Shown: positions 26,123 through 36,753 of the stretch, one piece after another
Position numbering within the stretch: the first letter of the stretch is position 1
Layout of the letters: every line of letters starts with the position of its first letter
Source: Actinomadura syzygii
GTDB taxonomy: Bacteria; Actinomycetota; Actinomycetes; Streptosporangiales; Streptosporangiaceae
Assembly (NCBI RefSeq): GCF_008085905.1
Contig: NZ_VSFF01000009.1
Coordinates: 372,001-436,000 of the forward strand
DNA length: 64,000 bases
Direction of reading: 5' to 3'
Notes under the pieces: model-generated
Told to the model about the DNA's origin: nothing
Database searches by the model: none
The model's input: the letters and a program-made list of their open reading frames with translations, nothing else
Translations under genes and position numbers: made by a program

Positions 26123-26283
26123 GGCCGCCGAGAGAATTGCAGGGGAAGGTGCTCGGGCGCGTCAACCCCGCCGGTCCCTCGCGCGTCACATGGATGATCA
26201 AAGGGAGCTCCGCGGTGGGAATCGAACGTGTCACCGATCGTCCCGCCGCGAAAGTCCGACGTCGACGGCAGGGAGATGACCGC

Positions 26284-26718
26284 GTGCAGGCGATGAGTGT
26301 TCAGCAGCCCTGGGCGTTCGCGATCGCGCGTGGCGGGAAGTCCGTCTCGAACCAGAGCCTGCCGACCGCCTACCGCGGTCCGCTGCTGATCCACGCCTCG
26401 ATGCGGGTCGACCTGAAGGCGTGCGACTCGCCGCTCATCCAGGCCGCCGGCTGGGACCCGCGCGACCCGCTCGCCACCATCGGCGCGATCATCGCGGTCG
26501 CCGACCTCACCGACGTGTGCTCGGCGGGCGGCCGCGCGTGCGAGTGCGGCCCCTGGTCGGAGCCCGGCCTCCACCACTGGCACCTGGCGGACGTCCGGGC
26601 CCTCCCCCGGCCGATCGTGGCGCTCGGCCGCCCCGGCCTCTGGGAGCCGAAGGCCACGCTGGTCACCGAGGTGACCGCCATGTTCACCGCGACCGCCGCG
26701 CTCAACAACGCGACCTGA
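26284..26718 (+). CDS. ASCH-domain-like small protein
   Basis: A 144-residue protein with the ASCH/PUA-like signature MSVQQPWAFAIARGGKSV, then YRGPLLIHAS, and ATIGAIIAVADLTDVC. ASCH domains bind RNA or modified nucleotides, and some members hydrolyse acetylated cytidine. A central Cys-rich loop (CSAGGRACECGPW) may bind metal or shape the pocket. GTG 26284 is preferred (AGGGAG about 8 bases upstream); ATG 26293 is the alternative. The 185 bases before it show no gene. Confidence 0.72.
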   Translation: MQAMSVQQPWAFAIARGGKSVSNQSLPTAYRGPLLIHASMRVDLKACDSPLIQAAGWDPRDPLATIGAIIAVADLTDVCSAGGRACECGPWSEPGLHHWHLADVRALPRPIVALGRPGLWEPKATLVTEVTAMFTATAALNNAT

Positions 26719-26733
26719 CGCCGCCAACTGACA

Positions 26734-27288
26734 CTAGGCGTCCGCCGCTTCGCGCAGGCGGCGGAACTCACCGGCGATCCGGTCGAGCGGCCAGCTCGCG
26801 TTGAGGCCGCTCGGATTCGGCAGCACCCACACCCGGGCGGAGCCGAACGTCTCGTCCTGCGGACCGATCTGGGTATGCGGACGCCCGAACGCCGTCCGAT
26901 AGGCGGTGACCCCGGCCACCGCCAGGTACGACGGCCGCAGCCGCTCCACGAGCTCGGCAAGTCGGCGCCCGCCCTCGCGAAGCTCGTCGGCGGTCAGCTC
27001 ATCAGCACGCGCCGTGGTCCGGTGCGCAAGGTTGGTGATGCCCAACCCGTAGGACGGCAGAAGCTCCTGCTCGGACGGATCCAGCAGCCGGTCAGTGAAC
27101 CCGGACTGGTACAACGCGGGCCAGAACCGGTTCCCAGGCCGCGCGAAATGCCGCCCCGTAGCACCGGAGTACAGCCCGGGGTTGATGCCGCTGAACAGGA
27201 CACGGAGCGTCCCACCGTCCAACGGCAGAACGTCCGGAATGACACGATCACGAGCAGCCTCAAGCTCAGCCTTAGTCGGACGACGCAT
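26734..27288 (-). CDS. mug: G/U mismatch-specific DNA glycosylase
   Basis: A 184-residue member of the Mug/TDG family of uracil-DNA glycosylases. The active-site motif GINPG near residue 35, GRHFARPGNRFWPALY, and the minor-groove loop NPSGLNASW are all present. It removes uracil, or alkylated cytosine adducts, opposite guanine in base-excision repair. The ATG 27288 start gives the conserved N-terminus MRRPTKAELEAARDRVIPD. It converges with the ASCH gene. Confidence 0.93.
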   Translation of the reverse strand: MRRPTKAELEAARDRVIPDVLPLDGGTLRVLFSGINPGLYSGATGRHFARPGNRFWPALYQSGFTDRLLDPSEQELLPSYGLGITNLAHRTTARADELTADELREGGRRLAELVERLRPSYLAVAGVTAYRTAFGRPHTQIGPQDETFGSARVWVLPNPSGLNASWPLDRIAGEFRRLREAADA

Positions 27289-27444
27289 CGAACCAGACTA
27301 CGAACGATCAGCCCGACCGCCTTCTCGCCGTCGCATTTCGATGAAGTGACTCCAAAATGCATTCACATCACTACTCTGGGTGAAGGTTGGGCGGATACGT
27401 TGCCCCTCCATCGATTTGTCGCACCATCCGACGGGAGCAGGACC

Positions 27445-28077
27445 GTGGACGTCGCGTTTGACCAGGGCAGTCTTGGCCCCTACACAGCCGAGGATCTGCA
27501 CGCCCAAGCGGACGAAGGCCGAGGTCTGGAACTCGAAGACGGTTGGTTGATCGAGTCGGCGCGGAGCCCCGTGCACAACTTCGCTTACCGGAGGCTTCAC
27601 GAGTTCATCGAGGCGGCAGCCGTGGAAGCGGGCGCGTCCGTCTACGTGGACAGAGGTGGAGACTGGGAGATCACCACGTCCGCGGGCATTCGCAAACCCG
27701 ACGTGTTCGTGGTGCCCAGAAGCGTCGCTCAGGAGTGGTTCAGGGACGACGGCCCGGCCGTGATCTCGGGCCGCGACCTGCAACTCGTCGCCGAGGTGGT
27801 CTCGCCGGGCAGTAGAAGCGAACGCACCGACCGCCATCGCAAGCTCAGAGAGTACGCTGCGATGAACATTCCCCATTACTGGATCGTCGACTACGCCCCC
27901 AGGCCGAGAGTCCGAGTCTTCTCCCTGAGCGACTATGAGACCGACCCCATCGGCAACAAGACCGGCGCCTACCGCCTCGACCGTTTGGTGGAGGCCACGG
28001 ACACCTTGGAGGTCGAAGTGCAGTCCGACAAACCGTTCACCGTGCGGTTCGAGCCGCGGGCGCTCGTCGAGTTCTGA
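27445..28077 (+). CDS. Uma2-family (DUF820) restriction-endonuclease-fold protein
   Basis: A 210-residue protein with the Uma2 pattern: YTAEDLHAQADEGRGLELEDGWLI at the start, HNFAYRRLHEFIEAA, RKPDVFVV (the PD active-site aspartate), LVAEVVSPGSRSERTDRHRKLREYAAMNIPHYWIVD (E and K of PD-(D/E)XK). Members are widespread in cyanobacteria and actinobacteria; their biological role is largely unknown. GTG 27445 with GGGAG upstream is chosen. AT-richer sequence precedes it. Confidence 0.85.
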   Translation: MDVAFDQGSLGPYTAEDLHAQADEGRGLELEDGWLIESARSPVHNFAYRRLHEFIEAAAVEAGASVYVDRGGDWEITTSAGIRKPDVFVVPRSVAQEWFRDDGPAVISGRDLQLVAEVVSPGSRSERTDRHRKLREYAAMNIPHYWIVDYAPRPRVRVFSLSDYETDPIGNKTGAYRLDRLVEATDTLEVEVQSDKPFTVRFEPRALVEF

Positions 28078-28099
28078 GGCGCCCGCGGAGGGCGGCGCT

Positions 28100-28819
28100 T
28101 CAGAGCAGGTTGCGCACGATCAGGGCTATCGCGGAGGTGCCTACGACGACCAGGAGGGCGGTGCGGAGGCGGCCGTCGTCCAGGTAGCGGCGTAGGGGGC
28201 CGGCGGCGGCGAAGCCCGCTAGGACGAACGGGACCAGGGCCACGCCCGCGGTGATCTGCTGGACGGGGAGCCGTCCCGCCGCGGCGAGGGTGGCGAGCGA
28301 CAGCAGCGCGCCGACGATGAAGAACACGGCGAGCGTCGCGCGCACCCGTGGGCCGCTCTCCCGCTGGTAGAGCAGCGCGAGCGGCGGGCCGCCGATGCCG
28401 GACGCGGTGCCGGTCGCGCCCGACACGACGCCCGCGGCGGCGAGCGTCCGGCGATTGCGCGGCACCTCCCGGGACCAGGCCGTCACGGCGAGCGCGGCGA
28501 GGACGACGCCGCCGATCACGATCCCGAGCGCGCGTTGCGGGACGGCCGCGACCAGCAGCACGCCGAACGGCGTCCCGACGAGGCGTCCGCCGAACGCCCA
28601 GCCGAGCCCGCGCAGGTCGGCGTGCCCGACCTCCTGCGCGAGCGTCGCGACCGGCAGGGCCAGTGCGACCACGAGGATCGACCCCGGCATCAGCGACGGG
28701 AACAGCATCGTGACGATCGGGGTGGCGACCAGGCCGACGCCGAGGCCGACGCTGCCCTGGACCACCGCTCCGATCAGCGCGGCCAGGCCGCCGAACAGGA
28801 GGAAGTCGATTTCCGGCAC
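28100..28819 (-). CDS. TauE/SafE-family membrane transporter
   Basis: A 239-residue membrane protein with about eight helices and the duplicated TauE/SafE signatures: GAVVQGSVGLGVGLVATPIV in the N-terminal half and GVVSGATGTASGIGGPPLALLY in the second. Members export sulphite, sulphoacetate or other small anions. GTG 28819 is the apparent start. It converges with the Uma2 gene at 22 bases. Confidence 0.88.
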   Translation of the reverse strand: MPEIDFLLFGGLAALIGAVVQGSVGLGVGLVATPIVTMLFPSLMPGSILVVALALPVATLAQEVGHADLRGLGWAFGGRLVGTPFGVLLVAAVPQRALGIVIGGVVLAALAVTAWSREVPRNRRTLAAAGVVSGATGTASGIGGPPLALLYQRESGPRVRATLAVFFIVGALLSLATLAAAGRLPVQQITAGVALVPFVLAGFAAAGPLRRYLDDGRLRTALLVVVGTSAIALIVRNLL

Positions 28820-28877
28820 GCCGTGTGACGTTACATGTCGCGCTTTCCGGACTCATCCCAATATCGGGCGGCCCGAA

Positions 28878-29816
28878 TCAGGCGGACGCCTCGGTGAGGC
28901 GGTCGAGCTGGTCGGCGGTCAGCGTCGTGCGGAAGACGTCGACGAGCGGCGGGAGCTGGTCGAGCGTGCGGGCGCTCGCGATGGGCGCGACGACGGTCGG
29001 CTGCGCGGCGATCCAGGCCAGCGCGACGGTCGCGACCGCCTTGCCCTGCTCCTCGGCGACGATGTCGAGCGCGGCGAGCACCTTCTGGCCGCGCTCGCCG
29101 TCCAGGTACTGCGCGGCCCGGCCGGACCGGGCGCTGTCGACGGTCGTCCCCGGACGGTACTTGCCGGTCAGGAACCCGGACGCCAGCCCGTAGTACGGCA
29201 TGGCGACGAGCCCGTGCCGTTCGGCGATGTCGCGGCGCGGCCCCTCGTAGGTGTCGCGGGACACCAGGTTGTACTGCGGCTGGATCGCCACGTAGCGCGC
29301 GGTGCCCTCGCGCTCGCTGAACTCCAGCGACGCCGCCAGCCGGTCCAGGTCGATGTTGGACACCGCGATCTGCCGGATCTTCCCGGCGGCGACCAGCCCG
29401 TCCAGCGTCGTCATGATCTCCTCGACCGGGACGGACGGGTCGTCGAAGTGCGTGAAGTACAGGTCGATGCGGTCGGTGCGGAGGCGGCGGAGCGAGTCGT
29501 CCACGGCGGCGCGCATCACCGGTGCGGACAGGCCCGTGTGCTCCGGGTGGCGTCCGCCCTTGGTCGCGATGACGATGTCGTCGCGGTTGCCGCGGGCCGC
29601 CGTCCAGTCGCCGATGATCGTCTCCGACTCGCCGCCCCGGTTGCCCTCGATCCAGGCCGAGTAGGAGTCGGCGGTGTCGAGGAGGTTGCCGCCCGCCGCG
29701 GCGTAGGCGTCCAGGATGCGGAACGAGGCGTCCCGGTCGGCGGTCCAGCCGAACACGTTGCCGCCGAGCGCCAGCGGGGACACGTCCAGGTCGCCGATCT
29801 TCTGCAGGTCCGTCAT
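28878..29816 (-). CDS. Aldo/keto reductase
   Basis: A 312-residue NADPH-dependent oxidoreductase. The TIM-barrel tetrad is visible: D in LLDTADSYSAW with Tyr four residues on, K in VIATKGG, and H in DLYFTHFDDP. The cofactor loop near PIASARTLDQL is at the C-terminus. Substrates are carbonyl compounds or sugars and cannot be predicted. ATG 29816 gives the family start MTDLQKIGDLDVSPLALGG. It is divergent from the LysE gene, 63 bases away. Confidence 0.92.
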   Translation of the reverse strand: MTDLQKIGDLDVSPLALGGNVFGWTADRDASFRILDAYAAAGGNLLDTADSYSAWIEGNRGGESETIIGDWTAARGNRDDIVIATKGGRHPEHTGLSAPVMRAAVDDSLRRLRTDRIDLYFTHFDDPSVPVEEIMTTLDGLVAAGKIRQIAVSNIDLDRLAASLEFSEREGTARYVAIQPQYNLVSRDTYEGPRRDIAERHGLVAMPYYGLASGFLTGKYRPGTTVDSARSGRAAQYLDGERGQKVLAALDIVAEEQGKAVATVALAWIAAQPTVVAPIASARTLDQLPPLVDVFRTTLTADQLDRLTEASA

Positions 29817-29879
29817 GCCTTCATCCAATCGTGATTCGGGTCCGCCTTTCCCGTCGACCCGTGGAACATTCCTGGCAAA

Positions 29880-30512
29880 ATGGACGGCATGCTCACCGCC
29901 TGTCTCGCGTTCGCCGGGGTGGCGGCGCTGCTGACCGTCACCCCCGGCGTGGACACGATGCTCGTCCTCCGCACGACCGTGACCGGCGGGCGGCGCACCG
30001 GCCACCTCGCCGCCGCGGGCGTGGTCAGCGGGCTGGTGTGCTGGGCGATGGCGAGCGCGGCGGGGCTGACGGCGGTGCTGGCCGCGTCCCGGATCGCGTT
30101 CGACGTGCTGCGCGTCGCGGGCGCCTGCTACCTGCTGTGGCTCGGCGGCCAGGCGCTGTGGACCGCCCGCCGCGGGCGCGCCGCCGTGGAGGACGACGCG
30201 GACGAGCCCCGCATGTCCGGCCTCACCGCCTTCCGCACCGGTCTCACCACGAACCTGCTGAACCCCAAGGTCGGCGTGTTCTACCTGAGCCTGCTACCGC
30301 AGTTCATCCCGCACGGCTCCCCCGTGTTCTGGACGAGCATGCTGTTCGTCGCCATCCACGCGGCGGAGGCGCTGCTGTGGCTCGCGGTCATCGTGGGCGT
30401 CGCGCGGGCGGCGCGGCGAGCGCTGTCGCGTCCGGCCGTCAAGCGGCGGCTCCAGCAGGTCACGGGCCTCGCGTTCATCGGCTTCGGCATCCGCCTGGCG
30501 GTCGAGCGCTAG
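29880..30512 (+). CDS. LysE-family amino acid exporter
   Basis: A 210-residue, roughly six-helix exporter of the LysE/RhtB family. VTPGVDTMLVLRTTVTGGRRTG is the N-terminal signature and TNLLNPKVGVFYLSLLPQF the conserved central motif. It would export amino acids or homoserine-like compounds. ATG 29880 or 29889 may be the start. The LuxR gene converges with it, 17 bases away. Confidence 0.9.
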   Translation: MDGMLTACLAFAGVAALLTVTPGVDTMLVLRTTVTGGRRTGHLAAAGVVSGLVCWAMASAAGLTAVLAASRIAFDVLRVAGACYLLWLGGQALWTARRGRAAVEDDADEPRMSGLTAFRTGLTTNLLNPKVGVFYLSLLPQFIPHGSPVFWTSMLFVAIHAAEALLWLAVIVGVARAARRALSRPAVKRRLQQVTGLAFIGFGIRLAVER

Positions 30513-30529
30513 GCAGCGCCCTACAGGTC

Positions 30530-31543
30530 TTACGCGTTGACGGCCGCCATCAGCTCGTCGCGTCCGGCGGCGCCCGTCTTGCGGAAGATCGCCTTCAGGT
30601 GGTCGTTGACCGTGTGGACGGACAGGTCGAACGCGCGGGCGATCTGCTTCGGCGCGTCGCCCCGCTGGAGTTGCTGGATGACCTGGCGTTCGCGGGCGGT
30701 GATCCCGTACCAGTCGCAGTACGAGGGGAGCAGCAGCGCCCCGGTCGCGCGCTGGATCACGACCGCCACGTCGCCCTCCTCGCCGAGCGGCTGCGCCTCG
30801 ATCGCCGTCCACCAGCCGACTCCGACGGACGGGACGCACAGCCGCGGCGCCCGCGGGCTTTCGCGCGCCGCGACCGCGAGGGACGCGAACGAGGACTCCG
30901 ACAGCCAGTCCGGCACCGCGAGCCGCGCCGTCATCGCGTCCAGCCAGGGGCGCGCCTGCGGCGTCGTCGCGCGGACCCGGTCGTCGGCGCCGATGACGAG
31001 CATGCCGGGCGGCGGCCCGGGTTCGGCGGGCGTGCAGGGACTCGCCGTCACAAAGCCGCGCAGCGCGGCGATGAGCGCGGGTGCGAGCGCGGAGAGCCGT
31101 GCCGCGTCGGCGTCGTCGAACGGACGCCGGATGTCGGCGGCCCGCAGCAGGCAGAGCACGCCCCACACGCCGCGCACGCCGCGCGCGTCCCGCAGCGCGA
31201 GGCGCAGTTCCGTACCGATCGGCTCGCGGCCGAGCAACGGGGCGCGGGGGCGTAACCCGAGACCGGCCACGGCCACCGTGGGCCGCGTCCGCTCCCGCAC
31301 GTCGGCCGTCACGCCGTCCACGGTGAGCAGCGCGCGGCCGAGGCCGGGGTCGTACCCGTGCCAGAACGCCATCGAGGTGACGCCCCAGCCGGTCGCCGGG
31401 TTCATCACCCCGCACCGCAGCGCGTCGTGCGCCACGACCGGCGCGATCACGCGGGACAGCTCGGCCCCGATCCGCTCCAGCCCGGCGCCGGGGAGCAGCG
31501 CCTCGCGCAGCTTCCGATGGAGTCGATCACCGACCGTCACCAT
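30530..31543 (-). CDS. LuxR-type transcriptional regulator
   Basis: A 337-residue protein. The C-terminal 60 residues are a LuxR/GerE helix-turn-helix (ITARERQVIQQLQRGDAPKQIARAFDLSVHTVNDHLKAIF). The N-terminal 270 residues carry no receiver domain and may be a GAF-like sensor. ATG 31543 or the in-frame GTG 31549 is the start. It lies downstream of aconitase on the same strand but behind a strong hairpin, so it is probably transcribed separately. Confidence 0.85.
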   Translation of the reverse strand: MVTVGDRLHRKLREALLPGAGLERIGAELSRVIAPVVAHDALRCGVMNPATGWGVTSMAFWHGYDPGLGRALLTVDGVTADVRERTRPTVAVAGLGLRPRAPLLGREPIGTELRLALRDARGVRGVWGVLCLLRAADIRRPFDDADAARLSALAPALIAALRGFVTASPCTPAEPGPPPGMLVIGADDRVRATTPQARPWLDAMTARLAVPDWLSESSFASLAVAARESPRAPRLCVPSVGVGWWTAIEAQPLGEEGDVAVVIQRATGALLLPSYCDWYGITARERQVIQQLQRGDAPKQIARAFDLSVHTVNDHLKAIFRKTGAAGRDELMAAVNA

Positions 31544-31583
31544 GTCCACCAGTGTGGCCCCGCCGGGCCGCGCGCACCATGGC

Positions 31584-31615
31584 GAACGGGCCGCTCCGTC
31601 CGGAGCGGCCCGTTC
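31584..31615 (-). terminator. Hairpin terminator after aconitase
   Basis: GAACGGGCCGCTCC (31584-31597) pairs over 14 bases with GGAGCGGCCCGTTC (31602-31615) around a 4-base loop, 8 bases past the acn stop codon. It is a very stable stem. Confidence 0.8.
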
Positions 31616-31622
31616 CCTTCGG

Positions 31623-34388
<2,766 letters not shown>

Positions 34389-34571
34389 GGACTCCTCCTC
34401 CGTCAGCACCGCGCGGCTGACGGGAGCGCGCGGCGTTCATCTCGATCTTCGATATGCCCGCCCCTTCGGCCTGCGCTCACCGCGCGGCGAAGCGGGTCCT
34501 CGCCTACCTTGATCCTGCCTTAGTCGGGGACGCGCCACGGCACCAGGGCCGCCCAACTTCGGCAGCTTTTC

Positions 34572-34614
34572 TCTTGATGTCAAGCTACCTCGAATTTATC
34601 TCGACATCAAGCTA
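34572..34614. promoter_or_regulatory. Paired operator-like repeats upstream of aconitase
   Basis: TCTTGATGTCAAGCTA (34572-34587) recurs at 34599-34614 as TCTCGACATCAAGCTA, a period of 27 bases. The first contains CTTGATGTCAAG, a near-perfect dyad. MarR-type regulators bind dyads of this TTGA-TCAA form. In Streptomyces the MarR-family protein TamR controls the aconitase gene, so a TamR-like protein is the leading candidate (inference). Confidence 0.6.
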
Positions 34615-34684
34615 CTTGCATCCCCGGCCGACACGCGCCCGGGGCACGGCCCGATCGGACCGTGCCCCGGAGCGCGGGAGGCGG

Positions 34685-35119
34685 CTAGTTCCAGTACACC
34701 CAGAAATCACCGGTCGGGTTCGCGCCGCTCTGGGTGAACATCCCCCCGGCGTTCGGGCCGTTGCTCCTGACCCAGGGCGAGCACGTCCTGTTCTTCGGGC
34801 CCCAGTACTCCGCCTCCCACATCACCTGGTTGGGAATTCCCGGACCCATGTAACGCAGGATGTAGACGGCATATCCCTTACCCAGACTGCTGCCGCGGAT
34901 GTTGAAACAGATCTGCACGTTGCGATCCACCACCGCGTACTTCGTGGTCTGGTTCTTCGTGAGGTGGTAGGGACCGGACGAACCCCCGAAGACCTTCGCC
35001 GGGCCCGCCTTCGGCGCGGACACACTCCCGGCCTGGGCGGCGTGCGCGGTGCCCCCGGCGAGCGTCGCCGCGGCCGCCCCGACGAGAACCGCGGCCTTGC
35101 CCATCGCTCTGATCGTCAT
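34685..35119 (-). CDS. Small secreted protein, function unknown
   Basis: A 144-residue exported protein with a signal peptide of about 28 residues (cleavage near GGTAHAAQ). The mature part has two cysteines (VQICFNIRG and NRTCSPWV) and many aromatic residues, suggesting a small extracellular beta domain. ATG 35119 follows AAGGAG at a spacing of about 10. A degenerate, truncated relative lies 6 kb away at 40808-40906 on the same strand. No family name is recognised. Confidence 0.75.
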   Translation of the reverse strand: MTIRAMGKAAVLVGAAAATLAGGTAHAAQAGSVSAPKAGPAKVFGGSSGPYHLTKNQTTKYAVVDRNVQICFNIRGSSLGKGYAVYILRYMGPGIPNQVMWEAEYWGPKNRTCSPWVRSNGPNAGGMFTQSGANPTGDFWVYWN

Positions 35120-35339
35120 TCCTGGCCACTCCTTCGCGTTGAGAACTGATCGGTGAACAGGCCCCGGCCGGAGGCGTGAGCCGATTCTCACCGGCCATCG
35201 CGACGAAGAACACCCCTATCAAATCCATTTCCACCATTTAGAGCACAGGTCGAAAATGGTGTTCGGTACATGCTCGAACAATTTTGGACACACCCGATCC
35301 CAATGCCGGGCAGTTCGAAGGCCGCATCCCCGGATCCGG

Positions 35340-35568
35340 TCAGATCGGGACGTGTCCGCGGAGGGCGCTCACGCCGAGATCCTGGCGGATGGCGTTCCGG
35401 AGTTCGTGAAGCCGGTCCCTGAACAACTGGAACTCGGCCTGATAGTCGGCGACGGAATGGTCCTCGCCTTTGCGAATTCGGTCGCGGAGGCGGCGGAGGC
35501 TTCGACCGCGGCCCGCACGGCCTGCTCCGCCGCGATGAGCACCAGGTGCGTTCCTGCGCCTGATTCAC
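35340..35568 (-). pseudogene. Possible frame-disrupted small gene
   Basis: Coding-like peptides appear in different minus frames. One carries LVLIAAEQAVRAAVEASAA. Another, further downstream, carries LRRLRDRIRKGEDHSVADY and FRDRLHELRNAIRQDLGVS and ends at the stop at 35340-35342. That second frame has no ATG or GTG start after its upstream TGA. GTG 35568 opens a third frame. Joined, the pieces would give a short helical protein of about 75 residues. It may be a frameshifted remnant or chance. The rest of the 35120-35645 gap shows only a 7-bp ACCATTT/AAATGGT inverted repeat (35233-35260). Confidence 0.35.
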
Positions 35569-35645
35569 ACCGGCGCCCCGGAAGGCCGCCCGTGCAGCGC
35601 GTTCAGATATCCGAAAGCACAGGAAGCCACGACACGGGGCGGAGT

Positions 35646-35870
35646 CTAAGGATCGTTGTCGCCGTCGGGCCTCACCTCACAGGCACTCAGCAGCCGGACG
35701 GCCCGCCGCGCGGCACGTGGATCGGCGGCGGTCAGCCGTTCGAGCAGCCCGTCCAGGTCACCAGACGAGACGCGCCGCGACGCACTCCAGCCGCCGTCCC
35801 GCTCTTTGGCGATCGTCCAGCCGGGAAACAGGTGCCCGAGCAGCAGCAAAGCGACGGCCTCGTCCTTCAT
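35646..35870 (-). CDS. 74-residue hypothetical protein, last gene of the ATP-binding operon
   Basis: A small protein opening MKDEAVALLLLGHLFPGWTI, followed by RDGGWSASRRVSSGDLDGLLERLTAADP. Its ATG overlaps the stop of the preceding gene as ATGA, which supports translation by coupling; no Shine-Dalgarno is seen. The family is unknown to me. The context (HATPase plus divergent XRE/DUF397) suggests a role in that signalling module. Confidence 0.6.
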   Translation of the reverse strand: MKDEAVALLLLGHLFPGWTIAKERDGGWSASRRVSSGDLDGLLERLTAADPRAARRAVRLLSACEVRPDGDNDP

Positions 35871-36211
35871 CCGCGCCGGAGGAACCGGTCGACGACCAGC
35901 GCCGCGTCTCCCCCGCAGTGACAGACGAACCCGTCCCGCCCACGCGCCGCCTCGTGAATCCCCCACCGTCTCTCCGGCACGGCGAGGACGCACAACGTCA
36001 CGGCCATCCTCCCGCCGTAGACCCGCAGCAACGGCGTCCGCACCGGGACGACCTCCTGATAGGTGCGCACGCACCGCCACCCGCGCCGCTCCAACTCGAG
36101 CGCGAGCGCCTCCAGATGACGCACCACCGTGTCGCGCTCGTACGCCGTCCGCCAGTCCAGATAACGGACGCGAAGCTTCGCGCGCACCCCGGTCAGCGAA
36201 GCTTGGCCCAC
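35867..36211 (-). CDS. Hypothetical protein, second gene of the ATP-binding operon
   Basis: About 114 residues: a helical N-terminal half (LDWRTAYERDTVVRHLEALALELERRGW), beta strands (VPVRTPLLRVYGGRMAVTLCVL) and a Cys/His pair near the end (GFVCHCGGDAALVVDRFLRRG). No family is recognised. GTG 36211 is preferred because AAGGAGGGAAGG precedes it; it then overlaps the end of the ATP-binding gene by 19 bases. GTG 36187 is the alternative. It overlaps the 74-residue gene by four bases. Confidence 0.65.
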   Translation of the reverse strand: MGQASLTGVRAKLRVRYLDWRTAYERDTVVRHLEALALELERRGWRCVRTYQEVVPVRTPLLRVYGGRMAVTLCVLAVPERRWGIHEAARGRDGFVCHCGGDAALVVDRFLRRG

Positions 36212-36588
36212 GTGACCTTCCCTCCTTCGTTGAGCGTCCGAACACCCCACTCGTGGACGAGTTCCGTCATCAGCCGCAGCCCCCGTCCCGAGGTAGCGCT
36301 GAGGTCTTCCTCCTGGACGACCGGTCGCCCTTCCCCGCCGTCCCACACCTCCACGACCGGACGGCCGTCGTGCTCGTCCCGAAAGATCCGCACGACGATC
36401 ACCCCTTCCCCGTGCAACCAAGCGTTGGTGACCAGCTCACTGACCACGACCCGCCCGAGAGAGTCGTCCGCGATCCCCCACTCCGAGAACCGAGCGACCA
36501 AGAACCGCCGCGCGATCCACGGCGCCCTCTCACTCGGCTCAAGAACCAGCGGCGGCGGAGCCTCCGAGACCAGTGCTGTTACTGCCAT
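36193..36588 (-). CDS. ATP-binding protein, anti-sigma-factor (HATPase_c_2) type
   Basis: A 131-residue single-domain GHKL ATPase with N-box VVVSELVTNAWLHGEG and G-box SGRGLRLMTELVHEWGV, like RsbW/SpoIIAB and the many orphan ATP-binding proteins of actinomycetes. Such proteins bind or phosphorylate partner proteins rather than DNA. ATG 36588 or GTG 36594 is the start. It is divergent from a DUF5753-type XRE gene, an arrangement common in Streptomyces-type genomes and often tied to development. Confidence 0.85.
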   Translation of the reverse strand: MAVTALVSEAPPPLVLEPSERAPWIARRFLVARFSEWGIADDSLGRVVVSELVTNAWLHGEGVIVVRIFRDEHDGRPVVEVWDGGEGRPVVQEEDLSATSGRGLRLMTELVHEWGVRTLNEGGKVTWAKLR

Positions 36589-36753
36589 GACCACGACCTT
36601 TGAATGTGCTCTGTGACCTGAGACATTCAGTCATCAGTCATGTACCGTGCGTTACAAACCAGGCGCGTCCTGGGCTCAAGTCCCACAGCGGAATTCGCTG
36701 CGGTTTGTGTCCGGTTGAGCCGCGCTTGTGTGAGACACCCCCGGGAGAGACTC

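Noticed and set aside
35256..35921. A 221-codon plus-strand open frame over the gap and the small hypothetical genes
   Set aside because: It runs antisense to the coupled 74- and 114-residue genes, has no Shine-Dalgarno and shows shadow-type composition.
36660..36700. GGGCTCAAGTCCCAC, which resembles a tRNA T-arm or a phage attachment remnant
   Set aside because: The stem has a mismatch, there is no acceptor, D or anticodon arm upstream, and no integrase or matching repeat was found in the window.
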